From: JBLRWS01 sp047921075
Lineage (GTDB): Bacteria; Bacteroidota; Rhodothermia; Balneolales; Balneolaceae
DNA length: 34,631 bases
Direction: 5' to 3'
NCBI GenBank assembly: GCA_047921075.1
Contig: JBLRWS010000026.1
Location: forward strand, 1 to 34,631
The translations under genes and the position numbers were made by a program. The stretch's first letter is position 1; each line of letters begins with the position of its first letter. Below the pieces are notes generated by a model. The model did not search any database. It had not been told where the DNA came from and worked only from the letters and a program-made list of their open reading frames with translations. Positions 1 to 8,594 of this stretch are shown one piece after another.

Positions 1-74
1 AGTTTTTCAAACTCCTGCAGTTTTTCCCGTCGTATTTGTTCCTGTTCACTGAGCGAGGGTTCCGCCTGTGCCAT
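1..74 (-). CDS. lysS: Lysine--tRNA ligase, N-terminus only (probable)
   Basis: Only the first 24 codons lie in the window; the gene runs off the left edge. Seen: an ATG at 74-72 opens a frame containing SEQEQIRREKLQEFEK, which resembles the N-terminal helix of class II bacterial lysyl-tRNA synthetases (typically SEQE-IRREKLE-LR). In the cell the enzyme would charge tRNA-Lys in the cytosol. It lies 134 bp downstream of recD on the same strand, so it may belong to the same transcript or have its own promoter in the gap. The upstream purine run AAGAAGAAAG is a poor ribosome-binding site. The identity rests on a short stretch, and the anticodon-binding and catalytic domains are not visible. Confidence 0.6.
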   Translation of the reverse strand, partial: MAQAEPSLSEQEQIRREKLQEFEK

Positions 75-208
75 AAAAAATCTTTCTTCTTGAGCTGCAA
101 TGCAGCCGTTTCGGTTTTATATTCAAGCTTTAGAAGATAGGAAAAAAGCTGTTGAATGGCAGGATTCATCTGCCGGCAATGAGCGAGTGAATTACGGTCT
201 GAACTACA

Positions 209-2026
209 TCAGGTTGCATCGCCACCCGATACATCCAATCCCGTAAACCGAGCCGCCGGGCTGTTTGCGGCTTCTTCTGCACGCTGTAGAGAACCGAGCA
301 GCCGAAACCGGCTCCGCGCCCTCGTAATGGCCGTGTAGAGCAGCTCACGGCTCAGCAGCGGCGAATCGTGTTCAGGCATCAGCAGATCTACCCGGTTAAA
401 TTCGGATCCCTGGCTTTTGTGCACCGTTAGAAAATAGGCGGGCTCGTAGTGCTGAATCCGCCCGGGAGCAACCCTCACCCACTCTGCACCCGACTCAATC
501 GCCACGCGTGTCTCTCCACTCTCCTCATCCAGATAGCAGACGCCCAAATCACCATTGAACACACCCAGCCCGTAGTCGTTTTGCGTAATCATGATAAACC
601 GGCCCGGCACCCATACCGACTCGCCCTGTTGCAGACGTTTTCGGATTACGGTTTCGGTACGACTGTTCAGCGCTTCACTGCCCCGTTTGCCCTTCCGCAA
701 CGGTGTGAGGCGTGCCGCCTGCTTCCAGGCCTGCAACATTTTTTGGGGATCGTTTTCCGTTTGCAGGGAGTGAATCTGATCCGCAATCTCAAGAATTATC
801 TTATTCACTGCTTCGCCCAGTTCATTTTCATCAATATGATGGAGATCCGGAAAGTCTGAGAAACAGTCTGCGAGCGTATCCCGGTCGGCCGGGCCCTCCA
901 GCACGCGATGTGCCAACTGGCCAATACCGCTCTCCTCCGAAAAGCGGTAGCTGCGCGTTAGATAGACAATAGCGTCATCGGCAGCCGAGAGGGATGTGCC
1001 GACCGGCACGTTTTCGCAGCCAACCTGTTTCAGCCAATCCGACGTTTCGGAGCGGAACGTGTTGGACGGCTTCCCGCAGATGTCGGAGAAGACAAATCCT
1101 GCCTCAACCGATGCGAGTTGATGCTTATCGCCGAGTAAGATCAGGCGGGTGTTCGGCCCCACCGATTTGCAAAGGCGAACCATCATCGAGAGGTCGATCA
1201 TAGAGGCCTCATCTACGATCACCAGATCCGCAAACAGGCCGGGCTGATCCGGCTCCGGAAGCAATCGATCGCGAGTGGCCGGCAGCAGGCGGTGCAGCGT
1301 TTTGGCCCCGCCCGACAGCCGTTCCGCATCGATTCCAAGATCGGCAATCTGCTCTTGCAGCGATTCCCCCATCCTTCCGGCGGCTTTTCCGGTTGGCGCG
1401 GCCAGTTCGATTCGAAGTGGCCGGTCGGCCAACGTCTGATGCAAGGCGATGATTTTGGCCACCGTGGTCGTTTTCCCTGTTCCGGGACCGCCCGACAACA
1501 CCAGCATCGATTTGCGAAGAGAGAGAGCCGCGGCTGTTTTCTGCCAGTCGGGCTCCTCCGATGATTCCGCAAACAGGCGGGATAGTGCTTGTTTCGCATC
1601 CGGAATAGAGACCTCCTGGATAAACTCTCCGCTTTTGGCTGCTATCCAGTTCGATACATACGCCTCCATTCGCCCCTGCAGGCGAAAACAGAGTGTGTTG
1701 TTTTCGAGAAGCAGCGGTGTATCCTCGTCAGCAGATCCGGTGTATGCCGATGCCGCAACCTGTTCGGCATCTATCGGTTGGTCGGGGCAAATAGTTTGCA
1801 AAGCCGAACTCCAACCTAAAAACCGGGCCCACTCCCTGGGCGATTTGTCCAGCGGAAGCCGGGTGTGGCCCGATGCCAGAAACTGCCAAACAAACAGAAA
1901 CAGCATCTCATCAAACGGTGTAGGCGTCTCCCCTTTCGCGCGCAAAAACTGCACCATCTGCCGCTCATACGAAGCTTTCACCCCTTTTTTTCGAAGTGCG
2001 TTCAACCAAGCCAACCGATTATCCAT
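209..2026 (-). CDS. recD: RecBCD exonuclease V, alpha subunit RecD
   Basis: The 5'-3' helicase motor of the RecBCD double-strand-break repair complex. At 605 residues it matches the usual RecD length of about 600. Seen: an N-terminal domain that would contact RecB (about 1-150), Walker A GGPGTGKT at 179-186, Walker B VDEASMID at 271-278, and the superfamily 1B C-terminal motifs TVHKSQGSEF and YTAITRARSR. The ATG overlaps the recB stop by one base (TAATG), implying translational coupling. The order recC-recB-recD is as in enterobacteria but without the intervening ptrA. All motor motifs look intact. AddA/UvrD-type helicases are excluded by the RecD-specific architecture and the neighbours. Confidence 0.96.
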   Translation of the reverse strand: MDNRLAWLNALRKKGVKASYERQMVQFLRAKGETPTPFDEMLFLFVWQFLASGHTRLPLDKSPREWARFLGWSSALQTICPDQPIDAEQVAASAYTGSADEDTPLLLENNTLCFRLQGRMEAYVSNWIAAKSGEFIQEVSIPDAKQALSRLFAESSEEPDWQKTAAALSLRKSMLVLSGGPGTGKTTTVAKIIALHQTLADRPLRIELAAPTGKAAGRMGESLQEQIADLGIDAERLSGGAKTLHRLLPATRDRLLPEPDQPGLFADLVIVDEASMIDLSMMVRLCKSVGPNTRLILLGDKHQLASVEAGFVFSDICGKPSNTFRSETSDWLKQVGCENVPVGTSLSAADDAIVYLTRSYRFSEESGIGQLAHRVLEGPADRDTLADCFSDFPDLHHIDENELGEAVNKIILEIADQIHSLQTENDPQKMLQAWKQAARLTPLRKGKRGSEALNSRTETVIRKRLQQGESVWVPGRFIMITQNDYGLGVFNGDLGVCYLDEESGETRVAIESGAEWVRVAPGRIQHYEPAYFLTVHKSQGSEFNRVDLLMPEHDSPLLSRELLYTAITRARSRFRLLGSLQRAEEAANSPAARFTGLDVSGGDAT

Positions 2027-5000
2027 TACGCCACCTCCACACTCAGTCGCTGTTCCAGTTGTTGGATTCGGTCCGCCGGTGGTTTTTGNNNNNNNNNNNN
2101 NNNNNNNNNNNNNNNNNNNNNNNNNNNNNNNNNNNNNNNNNNNNNNNNNNNNNNNNNNNNNNNNNNNNNNNNNNNNNNNNNNNNNNNNAGGGCCGCCAGC
2201 TCATCCAGGGTGATCGCCTCTGAAGGAAAATAAAATTCGAGCTCCCGGATTTCGTCCTCCCGCTTTACCCGCCGCAGATCCAGCGTACCGGCCGTGGATG
2301 CCGATACCTCTCGCAGCATGGTCTGCAGAACCGGCGTCCATTCCCGGCCAAACCCGTACGCCTCCAGTACCGACTCGATCAGCTTCTCGTGATCGGTTTC
2401 TGATGCCGCAGCAAACTCAAAATCGGGATGTTCAAATAGTTTATGGATGGCCGTACCGGCTGTCTTTCCTTTTGGAAAGGTAAAGATTGTATGTTTCGGA
2501 CCCGTTTCCGCATCGGTTGATTCGGTTTTATCGGCTGATAGAATCCCATCATAATCGGGATTTTCGGGGTTTGCGCCCGACCGGCTGATCGAGCTAAAAC
2601 TTTCGATCGGATAGTAGAGAGTAAATCGCGATTTGCGGCTGAAAGCCGTCAGGTTCAGGAGCGTTTCAGACGCCTCTTCAGATCTGTCCAACTCCTCAAC
2701 AGAATCTTCAGGAACGGGCTGGTCCACCTGCATCTCAACAGCGCCTTCCGATTGCTGAACGATCTTCTGAAACGCTGCAGCAATATCCGCTTCATCCAGA
2801 TTTATCTCCTTCACATCTTCCGAATCGATTGAACCACCCTCCTCAATCAACGCCCGGGCACGCCGGTCTCCTATCAGCGCGGGAAGCAGGCCGCTAAGTG
2901 CCGATTCCTTGGCCGATTGCCAATAGATCCGGCATTGATACTGTGCCCGTGTCAGTGCCACGTACGCATGCCTGGCCGATTCCGCCACACGCTCGAGCTG
3001 TGCGTGCCTGCGGGCTTCGGCCGGAGGTTTCCGATCGAGATGGATACAGGGAGTTCCTTCCTGATGATATTCCACAAATGAATTCGACCGAATTTTTTTT
3101 CCGTCCCACAGGTCGGGGCAGTAAACAACAGGAAATTGAAGCCCTTTGCTGTTATGGATGGTGAGAATTTTCACCAGCTTGCGATCGCTTTCGAGCAGCA
3201 GATAGTCCGAATCGGCCGACTCCTCTTCTACCATCTTTCGCTCGAACCATCGAAGCAGGGCCGGGGGCGTCACTCCCTCCTCCGCTTCGTGTTCTGCGCA
3301 TGTTGCGGCCAGGTGATCCAGATTGGTAATACTCCGTTCGGCATCGTGCAAGCCGGCAAAATGATGGTACCCGTTCTGTTCTACCATCCACATGCGGTAC
3401 ATCGCGTAAAACCCCGCTTTCTGCCATCGTTGAAGGGCGTTTTGAAGCTGTTCTCCGGCCGAATCGCCGCCGGACTCATGCTGTCGTGCCAGCCACCGCT
3501 CGTGCAAATCAAATCCAAAAAAGCCGGAGAGCGCAGCGTTATTCACCGCCCGACGGTCGGTATGGTGCAACACGCCCCGCAGCCATTGGTAGAGCCGATC
3601 GGCTTCCAGTGTTTTAAACACAGACGATCGTGTATAGGTAACTGCCCCGATTCCCGCCTTGCGCAACGCTTGCTTGCATCGCTCCACCGATTTGTTGGTA
3701 CTCACCAGTATGGCGATATCGCCCGCCTCCACGCGTCTTCGCCCATCCTGACCCGGTTGCCCGATCCAAAGGTCTTCTTCCCCAGAGAGCAGCAGCCGCA
3801 CATCATTCGCCAGATAGTGCGCCATCTCGGACCGGATAGTTCCCTTGGGCCCAACACCCGATGTATAGGCGATGGTCATCCCGGGTGGCGCCGACCCATC
3901 GGCTGTGGTAAAAGCCTCCTCCAATTCAGGTTTTCCTGTATCAATGGGATCAAACGGGATGCGTTGTTCCAGAAACGGATGATCCTGAAACGAAAAGATG
4001 GTATTTACCGCCTCGTTGTAACTCGGCCGGCTTCTGAAATTTTCGGTGATGGTGTATCGCGCCGGCACCTGCTCCGCAACGTTCAGATATGTGTTGAGGT
4101 CGGCGCCCCGAAATCCGTAAATGGCTTGTTTTGGATCGCCGATCATCATCAAAAGAGTCCCCTTTTCCTGCGTCGGGTAGATTGTGTCAAAGATCGAAAA
4201 CTGAATCGGATCGGTATCCTGAAACTCATCCACCAGCGCACACGGATATCTCTGGCGCAATTTGGCCGCCAATGCTTTTCCGCGCTCACCATCCTGAAGG
4301 GCTTCGGCAAGCAGTTCAAGCTGATCGTTAAAAGAGAGTACCGCCCGTTCATCCCGCAATGTGGTTCGCAGCTTGCTGATCGACTCAATCATATCACGTA
4401 CCAGCGTCATCCGGTAGGATGGCAATGTCTCCAGCCGTTCAAGAAGTAGATCTATCCGGTCAAAAAACCGATGGGGTGGTGCCGGCTCTCCTTTTTGGGT
4501 GGCGTTATCGGGATTATTCACGTAAGCTGCAGAAAAATATGCAATCTGATCAGGTGCTTCGGTTTGATAGGTATCATCAAACAGAAACGATTCCATTTTC
4601 TTCGTGCGGCTTTCAAGGTGCTGATGATATCTTGACAGTCCGCTGTTTTCCAAAAGCCCGACAATATCCGGTTTTTCCGACTCCCAAATCTCCCGTAACT
4701 CATCCCGAAGCTGCAACAACGAGGCGATGTATCCCATGGGATCCTCCATTGTCTCCCCAACTTTCTTCGCGTACGGTTTGGTGAAAAAGGGTTTTAGTGC
4801 ATCCAGAAGTTTTGCAGGAGTTTTTCCCAGGCCTTGCAGCTGCCCGATGGCAAACCGCCCCTCTCTGGTTTTACTCCATTCGTACATGGTGCTTCGCCAG
4901 GCGCGCTCGGCCGCTTCTGTCAGCAGGTCATCGCTCCCGCTCATCTGCACATCGGGATTCAGGCCCGAGGCGAGCGACTCTTCGGCAATGACCCGCTGGC

Positions 5001-5379
5001 AAAACCCGTGAATGGTAAAGATCTGAAGATCATCGGCATTGCGAACCGCCTCTTCCAGTTGTGCGAGCGCCTTCTCCCGATCGCTGATCCGTTCCAGCAG
5101 CTCTATGAAAAAGGGGTCGGAATCGTGCTTGCCCGTCTGAACAACGGTTTTACACTCACGCACCCGGCGCAGCACACGGTCGCGCAGTTCCTTGGTGGCT
5201 TTGTTGGTAAAAGTTACCGCCAATATCTGATCGAGCTTCCGGTCGTGTTCCACAAGCAACCGAACAATCATGTTGGTAAGCGTGTAGGTTTTACCGGTCC
5301 CCGCGCTGGCACCAATCAACACGCGGCCGGTTAGTGGCAGCTTAAAAAGAGATGTAATGGCGTGCGTCTGCTGTGTCAT
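2026..5379 (-). CDS. recB: RecBCD exonuclease V, beta subunit RecB (interrupted by assembly gap)
   Basis: The 3'-5' helicase and nuclease subunit of RecBCD. Seen: Walker A GASAGTGKT at residues 23-31, the UvrD-type motifs VDEFQDTDPIQ, GDPKQAIYGFRGAD and TIHNSKGLQFPVVY, the VALTRAQ motif, and GTAIHKLFEHPDF, which opens the nuclease domain. A run of 100 N follows LDELAA near the C-terminus. The frame is nominally open across it, ending in KPPADRIQQLEQRL, which resembles the tail that follows the nuclease core. The RecB nuclease segment (FIDLVF, then D-x-K and YDLQ in the family) is therefore not seen and is presumed to lie in the gap. The start codon overlaps the recC stop by 4 bp (ATGA). The listed length of 1117 is nominal; the true protein is probably longer. 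Confidence 0.95.
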   Translation of the reverse strand: MTQQTHAITSLFKLPLTGRVLIGASAGTGKTYTLTNMIVRLLVEHDRKLDQILAVTFTNKATKELRDRVLRRVRECKTVVQTGKHDSDPFFIELLERISDREKALAQLEEAVRNADDLQIFTIHGFCQRVIAEESLASGLNPDVQMSGSDDLLTEAAERAWRSTMYEWSKTREGRFAIGQLQGLGKTPAKLLDALKPFFTKPYAKKVGETMEDPMGYIASLLQLRDELREIWESEKPDIVGLLENSGLSRYHQHLESRTKKMESFLFDDTYQTEAPDQIAYFSAAYVNNPDNATQKGEPAPPHRFFDRIDLLLERLETLPSYRMTLVRDMIESISKLRTTLRDERAVLSFNDQLELLAEALQDGERGKALAAKLRQRYPCALVDEFQDTDPIQFSIFDTIYPTQEKGTLLMMIGDPKQAIYGFRGADLNTYLNVAEQVPARYTITENFRSRPSYNEAVNTIFSFQDHPFLEQRIPFDPIDTGKPELEEAFTTADGSAPPGMTIAYTSGVGPKGTIRSEMAHYLANDVRLLLSGEEDLWIGQPGQDGRRRVEAGDIAILVSTNKSVERCKQALRKAGIGAVTYTRSSVFKTLEADRLYQWLRGVLHHTDRRAVNNAALSGFFGFDLHERWLARQHESGGDSAGEQLQNALQRWQKAGFYAMYRMWMVEQNGYHHFAGLHDAERSITNLDHLAATCAEHEAEEGVTPPALLRWFERKMVEEESADSDYLLLESDRKLVKILTIHNSKGLQFPVVYCPDLWDGKKIRSNSFVEYHQEGTPCIHLDRKPPAEARRHAQLERVAESARHAYVALTRAQYQCRIYWQSAKESALSGLLPALIGDRRARALIEEGGSIDSEDVKEINLDEADIAAAFQKIVQQSEGAVEMQVDQPVPEDSVEELDRSEEASETLLNLTAFSRKSRFTLYYPIESFSSISRSGANPENPDYDGILSADKTESTDAETGPKHTIFTFPKGKTAGTAIHKLFEHPDFEFAAASETDHEKLIESVLEAYGFGREWTPVLQTMLREVSASTAGTLDLRRVKREDEIRELEFYFPSEAITLDELAAXXXXXXXXXXXXXXXXXXXXXXXXXXXXXXXXXXQKPPADRIQQLEQRLSVEVA
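2089..2188. other. Assembly gap (100 N) inside recB
   Basis: Exactly 100 undetermined bases. A round 100 is a common scaffolding placeholder for a gap of unknown size. It removes the codons expected to encode the RecB nuclease active site, so nothing can be said about the integrity of that domain. Confidence 0.99.
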
Positions 5380-8300
5380 GTCCTCATTGCCTTCAGGGCC
5401 CGCTCCATCAGCGGCGCCAATTGATCTTTCAGTGTCTCGATCTGCAGCGAGGCGGAGGTGCCTTCCATATACTGAATCGACCGCTGATCGGCCTCTCCGC
5501 GGCTTTGCTCACTTCCAAAAAATGTACTCTCTGCTTTTTTTCGGGCATTCTCTTCACCCTTTTCGAGGCCTTCGAGGTATGCTTTCATTGTTTCGGGAAA
5601 CATGTACGGAGGATTCGCCTTCGCCTTGTGCAGGGCTACAGTAATCTCTTCCAGTGCACTTTTCCAATCATCAACAGGGGCGACTTCGATCCATTTCGGG
5701 TCACCTTTCCTCAATCCGGTAAGCAACCAAGACGGTTGTTTGAATCCGTTTGCCTGATGCAGCAAATGCCGAAACCAAAACGGCAACAGGTATTTGGCTT
5801 TTGCATCCGAAATGGTAAAATCGAGCAGGCAGTCATCGGCATAGCGATCGGTCACCCCCCGAATCACATATCCGCCAACCTCCACATTCACATCCATCCG
5901 CTGATAAACCGGCGAAAATCCCTGATTTTTCAACGCCTGAAGAGCCAGTTCCACATGATGCATTTGCTGTTGAAACAGCTGCTCGCCCGGCCAGCCCATC
6001 GGCAGAACCCCGCTGTTGGTGAGCAGTGATTTTATCGCTTCCGCAGGTACATCCCGGAGCGTCCAGAAAAAGATTTTTCTGAATAAGATGTGCATTTCCA
6101 AAGCTGATACGGAAAACTCTTCGTTCTCCTCTGAAGGGCCTGACAAACGGGCATCGAATCGCTGGGACAAAAACCAATCCAGCGGGTTTTTCAAAAATGC
6201 CTCCACCTCATACACACTCAGAACCCCATTTTCGTCCGGTTGCAGCGATTCAGGCAAATAGAGTCCCGCCGGTTTGGCGCCACCCTCCAGGATGCGGTTC
6301 GCCACCCGGTGAGACACCTGCGAATAGTGCGGCCGGTTGCCACTGAACAGAGTGGATGAAAAGTGATGAAGCGGCTCCTGACAAATCACATGTTCCGGTT
6401 TTTGGCCTGTTTTGTCGGCAATCCATTCGGCCCATTCCAAAATCACCGGCGAGAGTGCTATCGGTTCATCGTCCACCTCATCGCGACCAATGTAGCTGCA
6501 ATAGTGAATATTCCTTGCCGAAAGCACGGACTCCAAAAAGAGTGCACGGTCTTCTCGTTTTCGGTCCCGATCTCCCGGCTCGGGCTGCCCGGCCAGGAGA
6601 TCGTAATCGGGTGTGGCCGTCTTTCTGGGAAATTCGCCTTCGTGAAGCCCCAGAACAGCAACTATTTTACGCGATAATCCCCGAACCGGCACCATCGAAC
6701 TGAAGGTAATACCGTACGAAAATGCCGCCGAGCCAACACCCTGCTGCTGTAACCGTTCGATCATGCGACCTTTTACCACCCGATAGGATACGGGTGACGA
6801 TTGCGGAATGGCCGCAGCCACCTCCTCCAGGGATTCAATGGCCTGCCGAATGGGAATTTGTACCGTTGCATCCTCTGGAGTCCCCAAAAGTGCTTCCAGC
6901 CACTCCTTCAGAAGGTCCGCCCAATCTGCCAGAGGCCGGGGTGTGGCGGCATCCATCCGTACCCGGTTCAGTGTGAGTAGAAACGATGAGCAGGCGGACC
7001 AAATTCGATACTCCTCTGATGTGCCCTCCGATTCGTAGACAGCCCGGGGATCAAAGCTTTTTTGGGGAGCTCGGCCGCTCCACTGCCCCTCAAACAGTCT
7101 CCCCATGGCTGCCATCCACGTCTGTTCATCCTGTGGCGGCTGGCCCAGCTGTTCCCGATGGGCCGCATCCCAGCCCCACTGAACATTGTTTTCATCAATC
7201 CAGTGCAACACTTTTTCCTGCTCCTGAAGAGAGAGGCCCACCGCTTCGCGGACCGCATCTTCCCGGAAAAGCTCCAGTACCTCATGCTTGCTAAAAGTGG
7301 AATCGGCGCAATTCAGAAGGCCGATAAACGCATTCAGGGCCGATTTCTCCTCACGGCTGCGTTCTCCCGCAATATGATATCGCAGCAGCGGCAAGCCGGG
7401 CTCCTGCACGCCAAAAACAGCGTGAATAATAGGCCGATAGCGTTGCAGGTCGGGCATACAAACAAGCACATCATCGGGCTGAAGCGATTCGTCCCGGTCA
7501 AAGCAGTGCAGCAGGAACTGAAACAGTGTTTCTACTTCCCTGCGCTCGTTGTGGCAGGATCGAATCTGTACCGTTCCATCGTATTCTGTCTGCATCAACG
7601 ACGGCTGATCGTTCCATACCTCGTACTGAATCTGATTAAGCAGTGAATCTCCCCTCCTCTGCGGCCGTTCCAGTGAGGTCTGCGTATTGGCCAGCTCCCG
7701 GTACTGCTGCTCTGCCTGTTGTGCTTCGGAACCCATCGCCCGCAAAAGCGGATGGGAATAGGAAGCGTCTGCAGCCGCTGTTGTGCGAAGGCGGAACATC
7801 CACAACTCGCCCCGTTCACGAAACATCGAAAACCACTGAACCACCGGTTTTGGCAAAAGCCCCGGATGAAACAGGATCCACTGTTCATCCTCCCGAATCA
7901 ACGAGCCGTTTTGCACGGCCGGGAGTTGGGCAAACAGCTCAGCCCGGTTTTGGGGCCATTCACTCCCCGTCCAGCCACTGCACAATTCCGACCAGAGACC
8001 AGCCTGCCACTCCTCCCCTTTTTTGATGGTACCCCGCTGCCAGCGAAGGAGCATACCGGGCCGATAAAGCTGATACTGATCGAACACCGACGCAAGTTGC
8101 CGCGCCATAGCGATGGCCGCCTGCTCGCGTCTGGCACCTTGCTTTCCCTTCATAAATTGCTGGAGAACCGTTGGAAGTGCCCGCTCCTTTTCCGACAGCA
8201 TTTGGTACAGCGTCCACATCATCGGCTCTTTATCGGAAGCCAGTGCGGTGGGCAGATCGGGATATTGTTCGCGGACTTTCCGATACATCCATTCAGCCGG

Positions 8301-8492
8301 CAATACAAAGTCGATATGAGCCGATATGCCTGTTTGAGCCGCCAGATGCAGGCGAAGCCAGCGCGCCACATCCATATTGGGAACAATCACCGGCAACGGC
8401 TTTAGCGGATCTTCGGGCTGCAGCTCGGGCAGCTTTCGGATCAATTCGCCGAACAGTGAATGGATATCAAAACCGTGAATGTCGTGTATCAC
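5376..8492 (-). CDS. recC: RecBCD exonuclease V, gamma subunit RecC
   Basis: RecC scaffolds the complex, splits the DNA strands ahead of the motors and scans for the Chi sequence. At 1038 residues it is a little shorter than the roughly 1120-residue enterobacterial protein. Seen: the inactive-helicase N-terminal region (VIVPNMDVARWLRLHLA, LPAEWMYRKV), DVLVCMPDLQRYRP in the middle, and a degenerate C-terminal nuclease-like region (LDFTISDAK). There is no Walker A motif, as expected for RecC and unlike AddB, which keeps one in many lineages. The start chosen is GTG at 8492-8490; no ATG or ribosome-binding site lies nearby. It is the first gene of the recCBD run and is divergent from the secreted protein at 8595. 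Confidence 0.93.
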   Translation of the reverse strand: MIHDIHGFDIHSLFGELIRKLPELQPEDPLKPLPVIVPNMDVARWLRLHLAAQTGISAHIDFVLPAEWMYRKVREQYPDLPTALASDKEPMMWTLYQMLSEKERALPTVLQQFMKGKQGARREQAAIAMARQLASVFDQYQLYRPGMLLRWQRGTIKKGEEWQAGLWSELCSGWTGSEWPQNRAELFAQLPAVQNGSLIREDEQWILFHPGLLPKPVVQWFSMFRERGELWMFRLRTTAAADASYSHPLLRAMGSEAQQAEQQYRELANTQTSLERPQRRGDSLLNQIQYEVWNDQPSLMQTEYDGTVQIRSCHNERREVETLFQFLLHCFDRDESLQPDDVLVCMPDLQRYRPIIHAVFGVQEPGLPLLRYHIAGERSREEKSALNAFIGLLNCADSTFSKHEVLELFREDAVREAVGLSLQEQEKVLHWIDENNVQWGWDAAHREQLGQPPQDEQTWMAAMGRLFEGQWSGRAPQKSFDPRAVYESEGTSEEYRIWSACSSFLLTLNRVRMDAATPRPLADWADLLKEWLEALLGTPEDATVQIPIRQAIESLEEVAAAIPQSSPVSYRVVKGRMIERLQQQGVGSAAFSYGITFSSMVPVRGLSRKIVAVLGLHEGEFPRKTATPDYDLLAGQPEPGDRDRKREDRALFLESVLSARNIHYCSYIGRDEVDDEPIALSPVILEWAEWIADKTGQKPEHVICQEPLHHFSSTLFSGNRPHYSQVSHRVANRILEGGAKPAGLYLPESLQPDENGVLSVYEVEAFLKNPLDWFLSQRFDARLSGPSEENEEFSVSALEMHILFRKIFFWTLRDVPAEAIKSLLTNSGVLPMGWPGEQLFQQQMHHVELALQALKNQGFSPVYQRMDVNVEVGGYVIRGVTDRYADDCLLDFTISDAKAKYLLPFWFRHLLHQANGFKQPSWLLTGLRKGDPKWIEVAPVDDWKSALEEITVALHKAKANPPYMFPETMKAYLEGLEKGEENARKKAESTFFGSEQSRGEADQRSIQYMEGTSASLQIETLKDQLAPLMERALKAMRT

Positions 8493-8539
8493 AATAGATC
8501 GTTATACATTTCTGAATGGCTGAATATAGGAACCAGCAG

Positions 8540-8555
8540 TGACAACATCTTGTCA
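8540..8555. repeat. Perfect 6-bp inverted repeat (candidate operator)
   Basis: TGACAA, four bases, then TTGTCA: a perfect palindrome in the 102-bp gap between the divergent recC and secreted-protein genes, ending five bases before the -35 box proposed for the latter. Its position suits a regulator site, but the binding protein is unknown and a chance palindrome is possible. Confidence 0.35.
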
Positions 8556-8560
8556 TACCG

Positions 8561-8589
8561 TTTACATATTACTAACTCTTTAGTATATT
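8561..8589 (+). promoter_or_regulatory. Candidate sigma-70-type promoter for the 8595 gene
   Basis: TTTACA (8561-8566), a 17-base spacer and TATATT (8584-8589) match the housekeeping consensus closely. The -10 box ends only five bases before the ATG at 8595, so transcription would begin at or next to the start codon, giving a leaderless or nearly leaderless message. Sequence match only. Confidence 0.5.
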
Positions 8590-8594
8590 AGAGT

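Noticed and set aside
1..169. Minus-strand open frame starting MNPAIQQLFSYLLKLEYK that stays open to the window edge, overlapping the proposed lysS start in another frame
   Set aside because: Past position 74 its sequence looks like an out-of-frame read of the lysS-like segment, and the lysS frame matches a known family. The first 30 codons could be a small gene, but nothing supports it.
158..174. Hairpin GGCAG-N7-CTGCC after recD as a terminator
   Set aside because: The stem is only 5 bp and the T-run on the minus strand begins about ten bases later, so it is a poor Rho-independent terminator.
3136..4449. 437-codon plus-strand open frame inside recB
   Set aside because: It is antisense to conserved RecB motifs, has no recognisable domains, and is typical of GC-rich shadow frames.
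5373..8405. Several plus-strand open frames of 100-230 codons opposite recC
   Set aside because: They are antisense shadows of a conserved gene, with no domain or ribosome-binding site.
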